A DNA stretch of 64,000 bases from Nocardia macrotermitis (GCF_009604405.1 NZ_WEGK01000001.1:558001-622000); one strand, 5' to 3'. Shown: positions 43,381 to 52,711, counted from the stretch's first letter. The notes: generated by a model from the sequence alone, not told the origin. A program made the numbers and translations.

Positions 43381-44028
43381 ATGTTCGCGCGTAAGACTCT
43401 GATGATCTCGCTGTTCGTACCGGTTCTCGTCGCCGGTTGCTCCACGCATACCGCGAAATCGGTTGCCCCGCTGGTCAAACCAGCCGACGCCAAGCTCTCG
43501 ACCTCGGTACCGGTCGGCCCCGGACCGTCGGGAACCTATACGGTGCAGGCCCAACCCGCGCCCGGCACATGCCATTTCGGCAAGACCTCGGACGGGCAGC
43601 CGCTGCCCGATCCGAATTGCACTCCGGGCGCGACCAATCCGAAGGTCGCCGCCGACAACCTGGCCCAGACCATCTGTCACAGCGGCTACACCTCCTCGAT
43701 CCGGCCACCGGCCAACATCACCGGCCGTGAGAAGGAGGCCAACGCGAAGTCGTACGACTACACCGGATCCATGCACGACGCCGAGTACGACCACCTGATC
43801 TCGCTCGAACTCGGCGGCGACCCGAACGATCCGCGCAACCTGTGGGTCGAGCCGCCCTCCCCCGGCCACAAGAACGGCGCCGGACCCAACAACCCGAAGG
43901 ACGCCGTGGAGAACCAGCTGCATTCGCTGGTGTGCTCGGGCAAGGTCGCGCTCACCGACGCGCAGAGCGCCATCGCGGGTGACTGGACCACCGCACTGGC
44001 CAAGGTCGGGCATCCCAGCGGCAAGTGA
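43381..44028 (+). CDS. Lipoprotein with HNH-nuclease-like motif
   Basis: 215 residues. Signal peptide with lipobox LVAGC (Cys20), so the protein is predicted to be anchored on the outer face of the membrane. The C-terminal half has YDHLISLELGGDPNDPRNLWVEP (split at about 136-158), i.e. DH...ELGG...N-L-W, the core of a family of HNH-fold proteins, followed by the helix DAVENQLHSLVC. Extra cysteines at about 64, 80, 99 and 185 could form disulfides. Predicted nuclease on the cell surface or a catalytically altered relative; activity is inference. Confidence 0.8.
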   Translation: MFARKTLMISLFVPVLVAGCSTHTAKSVAPLVKPADAKLSTSVPVGPGPSGTYTVQAQPAPGTCHFGKTSDGQPLPDPNCTPGATNPKVAADNLAQTICHSGYTSSIRPPANITGREKEANAKSYDYTGSMHDAEYDHLISLELGGDPNDPRNLWVEPPSPGHKNGAGPNNPKDAVENQLHSLVCSGKVALTDAQSAIAGDWTTALAKVGHPSGK

Positions 44029-44931
44029 TCAGGCGCGGATCCCGGTCACCAGGCTGACCAGCGCGGGCACCAGGCCCTCGCGCGGATCCCGGTTCGGCAC
44101 CGGACGGCCGTGTGCCCGAAGATAATCGGGCACATCGGTCCGTTCGGCCCGCCAGTGGTGCGCGGTGAGCCAGGCGGTGACCTCGCTGCGCGGTTCGTTG
44201 TAGATCAGCGCGGTCCACTGGCCGTTGCTGCCGGTCTCGGTCTCGTCGGGCATCTCCCCGATGGCCGCGGCCGCGTCCTCGGGGAGCGGATCCATCTGTT
44301 CCACGGCCACCCGGCTGCCCGGGACGCTCAGCGCGTCGATGGTGCCGAAAAGCTGTTCCTGCGCGTCGGCGGGGAGATAGATGAGCAAGCCCTCGACCAG
44401 CCACGCGGTCGGGCGGGCGGGATCGAATCCGCGCTCGCGCAACGCATCCGGCCAGTTCTCGCGCAGGTCGGCGGCCACCTCGCGGCGGTCGACGAGCGGT
44501 TTGTCGCCGTTGGCGGCCAGCGTCTCGCGCTTGAATTCCAGCACCTGCGGCCGGTCCAGTTCGTAGACGACGGTGTCCTCGGGCCAATGCAGCCGGTAGG
44601 CACGGGCGTCCAGGCCCGCGGCCAGGATCACCACCTGCCGGATGCCCGCGTCGATCGCGGCGGCGACGAAATCGTCGAAGTAGCGGGTGCGGGCGGCCTG
44701 GAATTCCTGGAAGCTGCGGCCGAATTCGGACTCGGCGAGGATCTCCGCGCCCGCGCCGTCGTCCAGCATCGCGGACCAGTCCGGGCCTGCCGCGCGCACG
44801 AAGACCTCGGCGAACGGATCCACGGCCAGGGCCGCGGGATCCCGGCCCGCCAGGGCGCGTGCCGCCGCGACGAACAACGCGGTGGATCCGACGCTGGTGG
44901 TGATGTCCCAGGAATCTCCCTCGGTGCGCAT
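44029..44931 (-). CDS. SAM-dependent methyltransferase, TIGR00027 family
   Basis: 300 residues of the class I methyltransferase group that is greatly expanded in mycobacteria and nocardiae (leucine carboxyl methyltransferase-like). Signatures: DITTSVGSTALFVAAARAL at the N-terminus, RTRYFDDFV, the SAM loop VVILAAGLDARAYRL, YELDRPQVLEFK, and WLVEGLLIYLP. ATG at 44931. Substrates in this family are largely unknown; some methylate lipids. Its stop abuts that of the convergent lipoprotein gene. Confidence 0.93.
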   Translation of the reverse strand: MRTEGDSWDITTSVGSTALFVAAARALAGRDPAALAVDPFAEVFVRAAGPDWSAMLDDGAGAEILAESEFGRSFQEFQAARTRYFDDFVAAAIDAGIRQVVILAAGLDARAYRLHWPEDTVVYELDRPQVLEFKRETLAANGDKPLVDRREVAADLRENWPDALRERGFDPARPTAWLVEGLLIYLPADAQEQLFGTIDALSVPGSRVAVEQMDPLPEDAAAAIGEMPDETETGSNGQWTALIYNEPRSEVTAWLTAHHWRAERTDVPDYLRAHGRPVPNRDPREGLVPALVSLVTGIRA

Positions 44932-44965
44932 GATCACCACCGTACCGATCCGCGCGCGGCGCCGC

Positions 44966-46180
44966 CTACGCTCGATAAGTGCGCGCTACCAGCGCGGATC
45001 GTAGATACCACAGGCCCGAGGGCTGATTCGGGTCGAATCCGGTGAGCTGCCCGACGCGCTTGAGCCGGTAGTCGATCGTATTGGTGTGCACGTGCAGTCC
45101 GCGCGCGGTGCGGCCGCGGTTGAGGTTGTTCGCGATATGGCGTTGCAGGGTGGTCAGCAGGTCGGGGTGGTTCTCCAGCGGGTCCAGCAGCGAGCCGAGA
45201 TATTCGCGGCCGGGGCCGGGGCGGGTGAGCTGGTATTCCAGCGCCAGATCGTCGAATCGGTAGAGCCCGTCGACGCAGTCGAGCCGGTGCACGATGTCGA
45301 GCAGTTCGTGGGCGCGGTCCGCGCCGTCGGGGATCTCGGCGGCCTTCGCGCGCACCGCGGTCGCCCGGATCGGCACCTGCGCGGCGGTCGACAGGCAGGT
45401 CAGCAGTTCGTCGAGTTGGGCGCTGTCCAGGGCGTTCTCGGGGATCAGCACGGTGCCGCCGTCCACGCTCAGCAGCGAGAGCACCGATTCGCCGCAGCGC
45501 GTGGCCAATTCGGCCTGCACCCGGCGAAGTTTGCGGCGCGCCACCACCTTCGCGTCCACGCGCGGATTGCGTTCCTCGGGATGCGGCGGAATCGACAGGG
45601 CCAGAACGTGATACTCCGCCGCGATCTCGATGCCGCATTCGCGGGCCATGGTCGCGCTGGAATGTCCGCCCAGCAGTGCGGAGGTCAGCGTGTGCACCGC
45701 GGTGTGGTGTTCGCTCACCACCGCGCGGTACTCCTTGACGTAGGCCACCGACACCGTCGAGGTCAGCGTGCTCAGGATCTCCAGCATGCGCCGCGCGGTG
45801 GCCAGCACGCTGTCGTAGTCCGCGGCGGTGGCCTGGGCGAAGACCAGATCGAAGCCGATCCGGAAACCCTCGTAGACCGCGCGGTGGATGGTGTCGATCG
45901 GAATGCCCTCGCGGGCCCATTCGGCGGCCGCGGCCTGCACCCGCTCGGTCTTCGCGGCGATATCGCCGCCGTCGAGCATGCTGGTGGTCATCTCCACGCA
46001 CAGCCGGGTGATGGTGGCGACGTCGCCGTGCAGCACATCGTCCGGCAGGGTGCCGCAGGGGGCGACATTGGCGATGAAGTGATCGACCATCTGCCGGGAC
46101 AGACTCCAGACGTCCTGCAGCGGCTGGGAGACCGGACGTCCGGAGACGGTCAGATCGACGGCCGAGGGTGTGACGGTCAT
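44966..46180 (-). CDS. PucR-family transcriptional regulator
   Basis: 404 residues. The C-terminal PucR helix-turn-helix is clear: TLQRHIANNLNRGRTARGLHVHTNTIDYRLKRVGQLTG. The N-terminal part resembles the RsbT co-antagonist-like region common in actinobacterial PucR proteins, followed by a GGDEF-like central domain. ATG at 46180 with AAGGAG upstream. It is divergent from the APC permease at 46560, and these regulators often control neighbouring transport or catabolic genes. Confidence 0.9.
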   Translation of the reverse strand: MTVTPSAVDLTVSGRPVSQPLQDVWSLSRQMVDHFIANVAPCGTLPDDVLHGDVATITRLCVEMTTSMLDGGDIAAKTERVQAAAAEWAREGIPIDTIHRAVYEGFRIGFDLVFAQATAADYDSVLATARRMLEILSTLTSTVSVAYVKEYRAVVSEHHTAVHTLTSALLGGHSSATMARECGIEIAAEYHVLALSIPPHPEERNPRVDAKVVARRKLRRVQAELATRCGESVLSLLSVDGGTVLIPENALDSAQLDELLTCLSTAAQVPIRATAVRAKAAEIPDGADRAHELLDIVHRLDCVDGLYRFDDLALEYQLTRPGPGREYLGSLLDPLENHPDLLTTLQRHIANNLNRGRTARGLHVHTNTIDYRLKRVGQLTGFDPNQPSGLWYLRSALVARTYRA

Positions 46181-46559
46181 GGTGGCTCCTTCCGCGCCCG
46201 CGGTAATCGCGCACCGATTACAGTATCGGGCAACACTTCTCGTCAGCACACACAAGCCGGGGCGCTGTCGCCCGAGTGCATTCGCCCATATCGGATCTGT
46301 GATGGGTCACAATCGACGTACGCGTCATCCTGCGATACACGGATCGGACCCGATACACGTATACACATACGGAAGTGACTGAAAGTTAGCTCAATACTCG
46401 TTTCTGCCGACCCCACCGCCGCGGCCGCCCTACAATAGTGATTCGCCGAACCTCCCGGGCCGATACTGCCGGGATCCGTCCGGTTCCTGCGAGAATATTT
46501 ATCCCACCCCATCCTGCCGGTTTCCCAACAGCAACCGCTCCCGCTTAGGCTGGCTCATC
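46181..46559. promoter_or_regulatory. Intergenic region with palindrome between PucR and permease genes
   Basis: A perfect inverted repeat GTAATCG (46203-46209) and CGATTAC (46215-46221) with a 5-bp spacer lies 23 bp upstream of the PucR ATG, a good position for autoregulation. The rest of the 379-bp gap holds no gene; an AT-rich stretch around 46381-46400 could hold the permease promoter. Confidence 0.45.
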
Positions 46560-48557
46560 GTGGTTTCACCGATCGATGTCGCGAAGCGATTAGTGCTCGG
46601 GCGCCCGTTCCGCAGTGATCGACTCGGTGAGACGCTGCTGTCCAAGCGCATCGCCCTGCCGATCTTCGCGAGCGACGCCCTGTCCTCGGTCGCCTACGCG
46701 ACGCAGGAGATCCTGCTCATCCTCACCCTCGGCGGTGTGGTCTATCTGCATCTGGCCTGGTGGGTGTCCGCCGCGGTGGCGGTGCTGCTGGCGGTGGTGG
46801 CGCTGTCCTACCGGCAGGTCGTGCAGGCGTACCCGTCCGGCGGCGGATCCTACGAGGTGGCCGCGGAGAACCTCGGTCCGACCGCGGGACTCGTGGTCGC
46901 GGCGGCGTCGCTGGTCGACTACATCATGACCGTCGCGGTGTCGGTGGCCTCGGGCGTGGACAACATCATCTCCGCGCTGCCGGACCTGAATCCGTATCGC
47001 GTGGCGATCAACATCGGCTTCATCGCCCTGCTGACCGCGATGAATCTGCGCGGCGTGCGGGAATCCGGGCGCACCTTCGCGATCCCGGTCTACGGATTCG
47101 TCGTCGGCGTGCTCATCATGACCGTGGTCGGGCTGGGACAGGTCGTCGCCGGGCACGCGCCGGTCGCCGAGAGCGCGCACTATCAGATCCGGCCCGAACA
47201 GATCGGGTTGTCCTCGGCCGCGCTGGCGTTCCTGCTGCTGCGCGCGTTCTCCTCCGGCTGCACCGCGCTGACCGGGGCCGAGGCCATCTCCAACGGCGTG
47301 CCGGCGTTCCGCAAACCGAAGGCGCTCAACGCCGCTCGCACCATGACCGCGATGGGCGGGCTGGCCATCGCGCTGTTCGCCGGGGTGACGACGCTGGCGA
47401 TGATCTCGCACACCCGGGTCACCGAGAACACCTGCGATATCACCAACTTCCCCGGCAACTGCAACACCGACGCACAGAAGACGGTCATCGCGCAGATCTC
47501 CGCGGCGGTGTTCGGCGGGCACAGCGTCGCGTTCTACTACCTGATGGTGACCACCGCCCTGATCCTGATCCTGGCGGCCAACACCGCGTACAACGGCTTC
47601 CCGCTGTTGAATTCGATTCTGGCGCAGCGCCGCTACATGCCGCGGCAGCTGCACACGCGCGGGGATCGGCTGGCGTTCTCCAACGGCATCATCCTGCTGG
47701 CGGTCGTCGCGGGTGTGCTGATCTACGCCTTCCACGGGTCGACCACGCGGCTGATCCAGCTGTACATCGTGGGGGTGTTCACCTCGTTCACGCTGTGCCA
47801 GGCCGGGATGGTGCGGCACTGGAACCGGGAACTGCGCACCGCCGAGACCTCCGCCGACCGCGCGCGCATCCATCGCGGGCGGATCATCAACGCGTTCGGA
47901 TCCTGTTTCACCGGCGTGGTGCTGATCGTGGTGATGGTCACCAAGTTCACGCACGGCGCGTATCTGGTGGTGTTCGCGATTCCGGTGCTGGTGGCGATCA
48001 TGGCGGGTATCCATCGGCACTATTCGCGGGTGCGCGCCGAACTCGACGTCGATCCGGACGAGCTCGAGACGCTGCCGGGGCGCGTGCAGGCGATCGTGCT
48101 GGTTTCCAGCTGGCACAAGGCGACTCGGCGCGCGGTGCAGTTCGCCCGCGCCACCCGGCCCGACACCCTCACCGCGATCTCGGTGAACGTGGACGACTCC
48201 GACACCCGCCAGCTCGCGCGGGACTGGGAGCAGGCCGGGGTGCCGATCCCGCTGAAGGTGGTGGAATCGCCGTATCGCGAAATCACCCGGCCCATCATCG
48301 AATACATCAAGCGGGTGCGGACCTCGCGCCCGCGCGACGTGGTCGCGATCTACATCCCCGAGTACGTGGTGGGGCGCTGGTGGGAGAACCTGCTGCACAA
48401 CCAGAGTTCGCTGCGGCTCAAGGCGCGGCTGCTGTTCGTACCCGGCGTGATGGTGACCAGCGTGCCGTATCAGCTGCGGTCGTCGCGGGCGCGGTCGCCG
48501 GAACGAATTCAGCACAGCCCCGGGGAGATCCGTCGCGGTATCACCGGACCACGGTGA
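46560..48557 (+). CDS. APC-superfamily permease, complete
   Basis: 665 residues, GTG start. N-terminal motif RIALPIFASDALSSVAYATQEIL, about 12 membrane helices (45-460), and a cytoplasmic C-terminal domain of about 180 residues with QAIVLVSSWHKATRRAVQFARATRP, which has a Rossmann-like or stress-protein-like pattern and LKVVESPYREITRPI. A paralogue, truncated by the window edge, occupies 1-1511. Amino-acid or cation transporter; substrate unknown. Divergent from a PucR regulator. Confidence 0.93.
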   Translation: MVSPIDVAKRLVLGRPFRSDRLGETLLSKRIALPIFASDALSSVAYATQEILLILTLGGVVYLHLAWWVSAAVAVLLAVVALSYRQVVQAYPSGGGSYEVAAENLGPTAGLVVAAASLVDYIMTVAVSVASGVDNIISALPDLNPYRVAINIGFIALLTAMNLRGVRESGRTFAIPVYGFVVGVLIMTVVGLGQVVAGHAPVAESAHYQIRPEQIGLSSAALAFLLLRAFSSGCTALTGAEAISNGVPAFRKPKALNAARTMTAMGGLAIALFAGVTTLAMISHTRVTENTCDITNFPGNCNTDAQKTVIAQISAAVFGGHSVAFYYLMVTTALILILAANTAYNGFPLLNSILAQRRYMPRQLHTRGDRLAFSNGIILLAVVAGVLIYAFHGSTTRLIQLYIVGVFTSFTLCQAGMVRHWNRELRTAETSADRARIHRGRIINAFGSCFTGVVLIVVMVTKFTHGAYLVVFAIPVLVAIMAGIHRHYSRVRAELDVDPDELETLPGRVQAIVLVSSWHKATRRAVQFARATRPDTLTAISVNVDDSDTRQLARDWEQAGVPIPLKVVESPYREITRPIIEYIKRVRTSRPRDVVAIYIPEYVVGRWWENLLHNQSSLRLKARLLFVPGVMVTSVPYQLRSSRARSPERIQHSPGEIRRGITGPR

Positions 48558-48789
48558 GGCACAACCAATCCGCGAGCAGGCCGATCAGCAGGTAGAGCAC
48601 CGCGCACATCCGCAACCAGCGGGTGATCGCCTGCAATCGTCGCTGCCGGTCCCACAGTGCGCGGTGGGTGTGTGCGGGCGCCGCCGGATCGTCGGCTCGC
48701 TGCGCGGCCTCACGGGCCCAGGTCTCGGTGAAGAAGGAGGAGAACAAGATCGCGGTCGCTATCGCGACGACGAGTACCCCCCAGATCAT
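48541..48789 (-). CDS. Small membrane protein
   Basis: 82 residues. ATG at 48789 is preceded by AAAGGAG, a near-perfect ribosome-binding site. Two membrane helices: MIWGVLVVAIATAILFSSFF at the N-terminus and MCAVLYLLIGLLADWLCL near the C-terminus, joined by a basic loop (RALWDRQRRLQAITRWLR). The 3' end overlaps the permease's last 17 bp in convergent orientation. Unknown function. Confidence 0.75.
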   Translation of the reverse strand: MIWGVLVVAIATAILFSSFFTETWAREAAQRADDPAAPAHTHRALWDRQRRLQAITRWLRMCAVLYLLIGLLADWLCLTVVR

Positions 48790-48939
48790 GACTCCTTTAA
48801 AGCACGGACCGCGGCGCCGGACAAGTGTCATTGGTCCCATTCGTCGTCTTCGCCCGCTCCGCACCGCGGCTCCCGGCGATCGAGTCGCGCGCCCGGCCGC
48901 TACAGTGCTCAGCAATCGACTCTTCGACGAGAGCAGCGG

Positions 48940-50295
48940 ATGCGCGAATCACAGCTGGTTGCCAATGACGCGGCCTTCTTCTATCTGGCCAGGTCCGGGC
49001 GGTCGACCGACTGGCCGATGTGGTGGGTGTTCGACAGTGGCGAGAGCCCGGCGCCGACCGGCGAACAGGTCACCGCGTACTTCGGTGCGCGGGCGGCGGC
49101 GTTGGAACCGTTGCGGCGTCGGATCGTCGAGGCGCCGGGCGGGCTGACGCACCCGTTCTGGGTGGCCGACGACAGCCCGGTCGAGAGTCATGTCGTCACA
49201 CATCCCGAGGGGCTGGACTGGGCCGGGTGCCAGGACGCGATGGCGCGGGTGCTGACCGAGCCGCTGGACGCGCGGGTGCGCGCGTGGCGGTTGCACGTGT
49301 TCCCGGGGGTGCGGGGTATCGAGGCGCTGACCGGTGCGGGCACCGTGGTGATGATGCACACCAGTCATGCGCTGCTGGCGGGTCCGGCGATGACGTCGCT
49401 GGGTGAGGCGTTGTTCGGGGCCGAGGCCGCGCCGGTGCGGATCGACGGGCAGCCGGGCGTCACGCAGCGGCCGCCGCTGTGGCCCGCGGCGATCGCCGAT
49501 GCGGTCCGGATTCCCTGGCGCACAGTGCGATTCCTTTCCGGGGCGCGGGAGCTGAGCCGGCGGGTGGTACCCGAGGGGGAGGCCGATTGGTCGATCCTGG
49601 CCGCGCGGACCCGGACGGTGTTGAACCAGCGGATCGGACCGGATCGCGCGATGCGCACCATCCCGCTGGATCTCGCGTCGGTGCGGACCCCCGGGGTCAC
49701 CATCACCTCCGTCGGGTTGGCGGCGATATCGCTTGCGCTGCAACGGTATTTCGAGAAGCACTCGCTGCCGTGCCCGGAGGATCTGTCGGCCTTCGTCACG
49801 ATCGCGATCCCGGACGTCGAGGTGCTCGGGGTGAACCGGATCGGCGCGGATGTGGTGGATCTGCATCCCGGCGAGGCCGATACCGCCGCGCGTGCCCGGG
49901 CGGTGGACGCCACGCTGCGGGAGCGTCGCGGTTCGGCCTCGAGTCCTCGGGAGCTGGACCGGTTGCGGTTGATCGATCGGCTGCCCAGTCGCAGTTACCG
50001 GGCGAAGTTCGGGACCCTGCCGCCCGCCGATCCGCCGCCGCTCGCGCCCGCGCACACGATTCTGACGAGCATTCGTTGCGATTCGGATGTCGCGTTGACG
50101 TTGCTGGACAGCCGATTCCGCTTCGCGGGCATGTTGCCGCCGGTGTATCCGGACATCGCGCTGGCGCACTCCTTCGTCGGCGCGGGCGAGGTGTTCGCGG
50201 TCTCGGTGGCCTGCGATCCGGCGATCGTCACCGATCCGGACGTCTACTGCGATATGTTGCGGAATGCGTTCGCGGAGTTGACAACCCGGGCCTGA
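48940..50295 (+). CDS. WS/DGAT-like acyltransferase with altered active site
   Basis: 451 residues with the overall pattern of wax ester synthase/diacylglycerol acyltransferases: N-terminal ESQLVANDAAFFYL, WRLHVFPGV, and C-terminal NVxGP-like and YPDIALAHSF regions. The catalytic HHxxxDG is changed: here SHALLAG (within MMHTSHALLAG), keeping the second His but losing the first His and the Asp. ATG at 48940. It may have reduced or different activity, or be a binding protein. Confidence 0.72.
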   Translation: MRESQLVANDAAFFYLARSGRSTDWPMWWVFDSGESPAPTGEQVTAYFGARAAALEPLRRRIVEAPGGLTHPFWVADDSPVESHVVTHPEGLDWAGCQDAMARVLTEPLDARVRAWRLHVFPGVRGIEALTGAGTVVMMHTSHALLAGPAMTSLGEALFGAEAAPVRIDGQPGVTQRPPLWPAAIADAVRIPWRTVRFLSGARELSRRVVPEGEADWSILAARTRTVLNQRIGPDRAMRTIPLDLASVRTPGVTITSVGLAAISLALQRYFEKHSLPCPEDLSAFVTIAIPDVEVLGVNRIGADVVDLHPGEADTAARARAVDATLRERRGSASSPRELDRLRLIDRLPSRSYRAKFGTLPPADPPPLAPAHTILTSIRCDSDVALTLLDSRFRFAGMLPPVYPDIALAHSFVGAGEVFAVSVACDPAIVTDPDVYCDMLRNAFAELTTRA

Positions 50296-50297
50296 GC

Positions 50298-50337
50298 GGT
50301 GCACGGTGCGCCGGGTAGCCGGAACGCACTGTGCGCC
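50298..50337. terminator. Hairpin terminator between convergent genes
   Basis: 13-bp stem (50298-50310 with 50325-50337) including two G-T pairs and a 14-nt loop. It fills the gap between the WS/DGAT-like gene and the ACT gene. Confidence 0.65.
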
Positions 50338-50345
50338 ACAGGTTT

Positions 50346-50705
50346 TCACCCGTCGATGCGGTGCCCCGCCTGCGCCAGTACATCTTTGGCCTCGACGAGC
50401 CGATGTTCGGGAACCAGCACCAGATCCGCGTGATACGTGGAGATCACGAAGACCGGCACACCCGCCTCGGCCAGCGGCCCGACAACCGCCGCGGGCATAC
50501 TCGTGTCCCGCCCGTGCTTGGCCGGATCACCGTACAGACCGATCCAGGTCTCCCCCTCGGCCCACGGCGGGGCATCGCGAACCACGGTCAACCCCTCCGG
50601 CGCCCGCACCAGCGCGATCCACTCGTCATCCTCGGGAAACGTTGCCTCCCCGAGGTATTCGACCGCGAACCGGGACGGGACCACATGCAGCCGCTGGACA
50701 CTCAT
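50346..50705 (-). CDS. ACT-domain protein
   Basis: 119 residues. Two ACT-like repeats: WIALVRAPEGLTVVRD and AGVPVFVISTYHADLVLVPEHRLVEA, the latter with the pattern typical of the CASTOR/ZTL-type ACT domain. These small proteins bind amino acids as regulators. ATG at 50705. Located alone; partner unknown. Confidence 0.85.
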   Translation of the reverse strand: MSVQRLHVVPSRFAVEYLGEATFPEDDEWIALVRAPEGLTVVRDAPPWAEGETWIGLYGDPAKHGRDTSMPAAVVGPLAEAGVPVFVISTYHADLVLVPEHRLVEAKDVLAQAGHRIDG

Positions 50706-50838
50706 CGGGCCATCCTAAGCCGCCGCCTCCCACCCGCAGGCTCCCAGGTGCAGGCCCGGCCCCTGGACATGTCGATGGCGTGGACGACACTGGAATGCAC
50801 ATGGTCCGGCGATTCACAGGCCGAGGAGGTGCGCGAAC

Positions 50839-51195
50839 ATGGTCGACGACGTCGAGAAGCGCTGGCACGATCCGGGCATGTACCGGCATGCGGCCGGATA
50901 CTGCGTGGGCGTGCTGATCGTCGCGGGACTGCTGTTCCTGGCGGTCGACGAATGGGCCGGCCGCCGGGAGACCTGTGCGCAGTCACCGCGAACCTTCTGT
51001 GACGGCACCTCACAGGCGGCGATTCTCGGCGGTCCCGGCCTGGTGCTGGTCATCGGCACGGTCGGTGCGTTCGTCACCACGTACCGCGTCTGGCGGCAGC
51101 GTCGCGCCTGGCCCATCTGGCAGGGCGCGGGCTGGTTCTTGATGGTGGTGACCCTCGCGTATCTGTCGATCGGCACCGGCAGTGTCATGAGCTGA
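50839..51195 (+). CDS. Membrane protein, three helices
   Basis: 118 residues. Helices at about 19-36 (AAGYCVGVLIVAGLLFLA), 62-82 (ILGGPGLVLVIGTVGAFVTTY) and 96-113 (GAGWFLMVVTLAYLSIG). Two cysteines in the first extracytoplasmic loop (about 46 and 54) may form a disulfide. GAGG 10 bases upstream of the ATG. No family recognised. Confidence 0.75.
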   Translation: MVDDVEKRWHDPGMYRHAAGYCVGVLIVAGLLFLAVDEWAGRRETCAQSPRTFCDGTSQAAILGGPGLVLVIGTVGAFVTTYRVWRQRRAWPIWQGAGWFLMVVTLAYLSIGTGSVMS

Positions 51196-51246
51196 GGGCG
51201 GTTGCCGCCCCATCCCCGGGCGATGACGCGACGATCGACACGGCAA

Positions 51247-51279
51247 GGGCCGCCGATTCACGGGAGGAATCGGCGGCCC
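51247..51279. terminator. Hairpin terminator between convergent genes
   Basis: 13-bp perfect stem GGGCCGCCGATTC (51247-51259) with complement 51267-51279 and a 7-nt loop. It serves the minus-strand permease and possibly the plus-strand membrane gene. Confidence 0.75.
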
Positions 51280-51292
51280 CGGGTCGAAATGC

Positions 51293-52711
51293 TCAGGCGT
51301 TCACCGGGTCTCGGCGCTTCACCAGGGCATTCACCAGCGGGTATCCGGCGCAGACCAGTACGGTCCACACCACGCCGACGACGATCGCCGTGCGGCCGCT
51401 GTCGGTGAAGAACAGCAGCACCACGACCAGTCCCAGGAAGGCAAGGGCCGCAACGGTACTCACCGGCGCGGCGGGCAGGCGGTAGTCCGAGGCCGGGAGC
51501 TCTCCGCGCCGGACGCGGGCGCGATACACCATGTGGCACACCAGGATCACACCCCACACCACGATGATGCCGATGGTGCTGACCGAGGTGATGTAGGCGA
51601 ACGCCTTGTCCGGCGAGATCAGGTTGACGATCACGCCGATCACCATGGCCGCCGCCGAGGCGATGATGCCCGCGTACGGGACCTGCCGACTGCTCAGCGC
51701 GCCCAGCCCGCGCGGCGCCTCACCGTGCTGCGCGAGGCTGCGCAGCATCCGGCCGGTGGAGTAGATGCCCGAGTTGCACGAGGACAGCGCCGCGGTCAGC
51801 AGCACGAAGTTGATCAGACCGGCCGCGCCCGGGATGCCGACCTGCGCGAAGACCTCCACGAACGGGCTGGCCCCGGAATGGAAACTGGTCCAGCTCAGCA
51901 CCGACATGATGATCACCAGCGCGCCCACGTAGAACAGCCCGATACGCAGCGGCAGCGTGTTGATGGCCTTGCGCAGCGTCTTGCGGGGTTCGCGGGCCTC
52001 TCCCGCGGTCACACCCACCAATTCCACACCGACGTAAGCGAATACGACGATCTGCAACGCCAGCAACGCCTGCCACGGCCCGTTCGGGAAGACCCCGCCT
52101 TGGGACCACAGATTCGTCACGGACGGATGCGGCGCGTGCCCGAATCCGATGACCAGCACGCCGATTCCGATCACGATCATCGCCATGATCGCGAAGATCT
52201 TGATCGCCGAGAACCAGAACTCACCCTCGCCGAACACCTTCACCGAGATCAGGTTGGCGATGAACAGCACGGCCAGCACCACCAGCGCGGTCGCCCACTG
52301 CGGCACCGCGAACCAGTAGTTCACGTACTTTCCGGCGACGGTGATCTCGGCCATGCAGGTGCTCACCCACACGGCCCAATACGTCCATCCCGTCACGAAT
52401 CCCGCGAAGCGCCCGAGGAATTCGTGCGCGTACTCCGCGAAACTGCCCGAGACGGGACGGTAGGTCAGTAACTCCCCCAATGCTCGCATGATCACGAAGA
52501 TCGCCACACCGGCCACCAGGTAGCACAGGATCAGCGCCGGACCGGCCTGTTCGATGGCGCCACCCGCGCCCCAGAACAGGCCGGTGCCGATGGCACCGCC
52601 GATCGCGATCATCTGTACGGTGCGGGGATTCAGCCCCCGCTTGTAGCCTTCTTCCTCGTCCACGGGTTCCGCGGTCGCCGTGCCCGACGCCGCACTCCGG
52701 TCCATCGTCAT
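51293..52711 (-). CDS. Amino acid permease (AAT/APC family)
   Basis: 472 residues with 12 membrane helices. Family signatures: YKRGLNPRTVQMIAIGGAIGTGLFWGAG, LGELLTYRPVSGSFAEYA, and FAYVGVELVGVTAGEAREPRKTLRKAI. These match bacterial GABA, D-serine/alanine or aromatic amino-acid permeases; the exact substrate cannot be named. ATG at 52711 (MTMDRS) or 52705. Divergent from the MFS transporter. Confidence 0.93.
   Translation of the reverse strand: MTMDRSAASGTATAEPVDEEEGYKRGLNPRTVQMIAIGGAIGTGLFWGAGGAIEQAGPALILCYLVAGVAIFVIMRALGELLTYRPVSGSFAEYAHEFLGRFAGFVTGWTYWAVWVSTCMAEITVAGKYVNYWFAVPQWATALVVLAVLFIANLISVKVFGEGEFWFSAIKIFAIMAMIVIGIGVLVIGFGHAPHPSVTNLWSQGGVFPNGPWQALLALQIVVFAYVGVELVGVTAGEAREPRKTLRKAINTLPLRIGLFYVGALVIIMSVLSWTSFHSGASPFVEVFAQVGIPGAAGLINFVLLTAALSSCNSGIYSTGRMLRSLAQHGEAPRGLGALSSRQVPYAGIIASAAAMVIGVIVNLISPDKAFAYITSVSTIGIIVVWGVILVCHMVYRARVRRGELPASDYRLPAAPVSTVAALAFLGLVVVLLFFTDSGRTAIVVGVVWTVLVCAGYPLVNALVKRRDPVNA

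Noticed and set aside
46590..48515. 641-codon frame opposite the APC permease
   Set aside because: Low-complexity His/Arg/Asp content; the membrane protein on the other strand is unambiguous.
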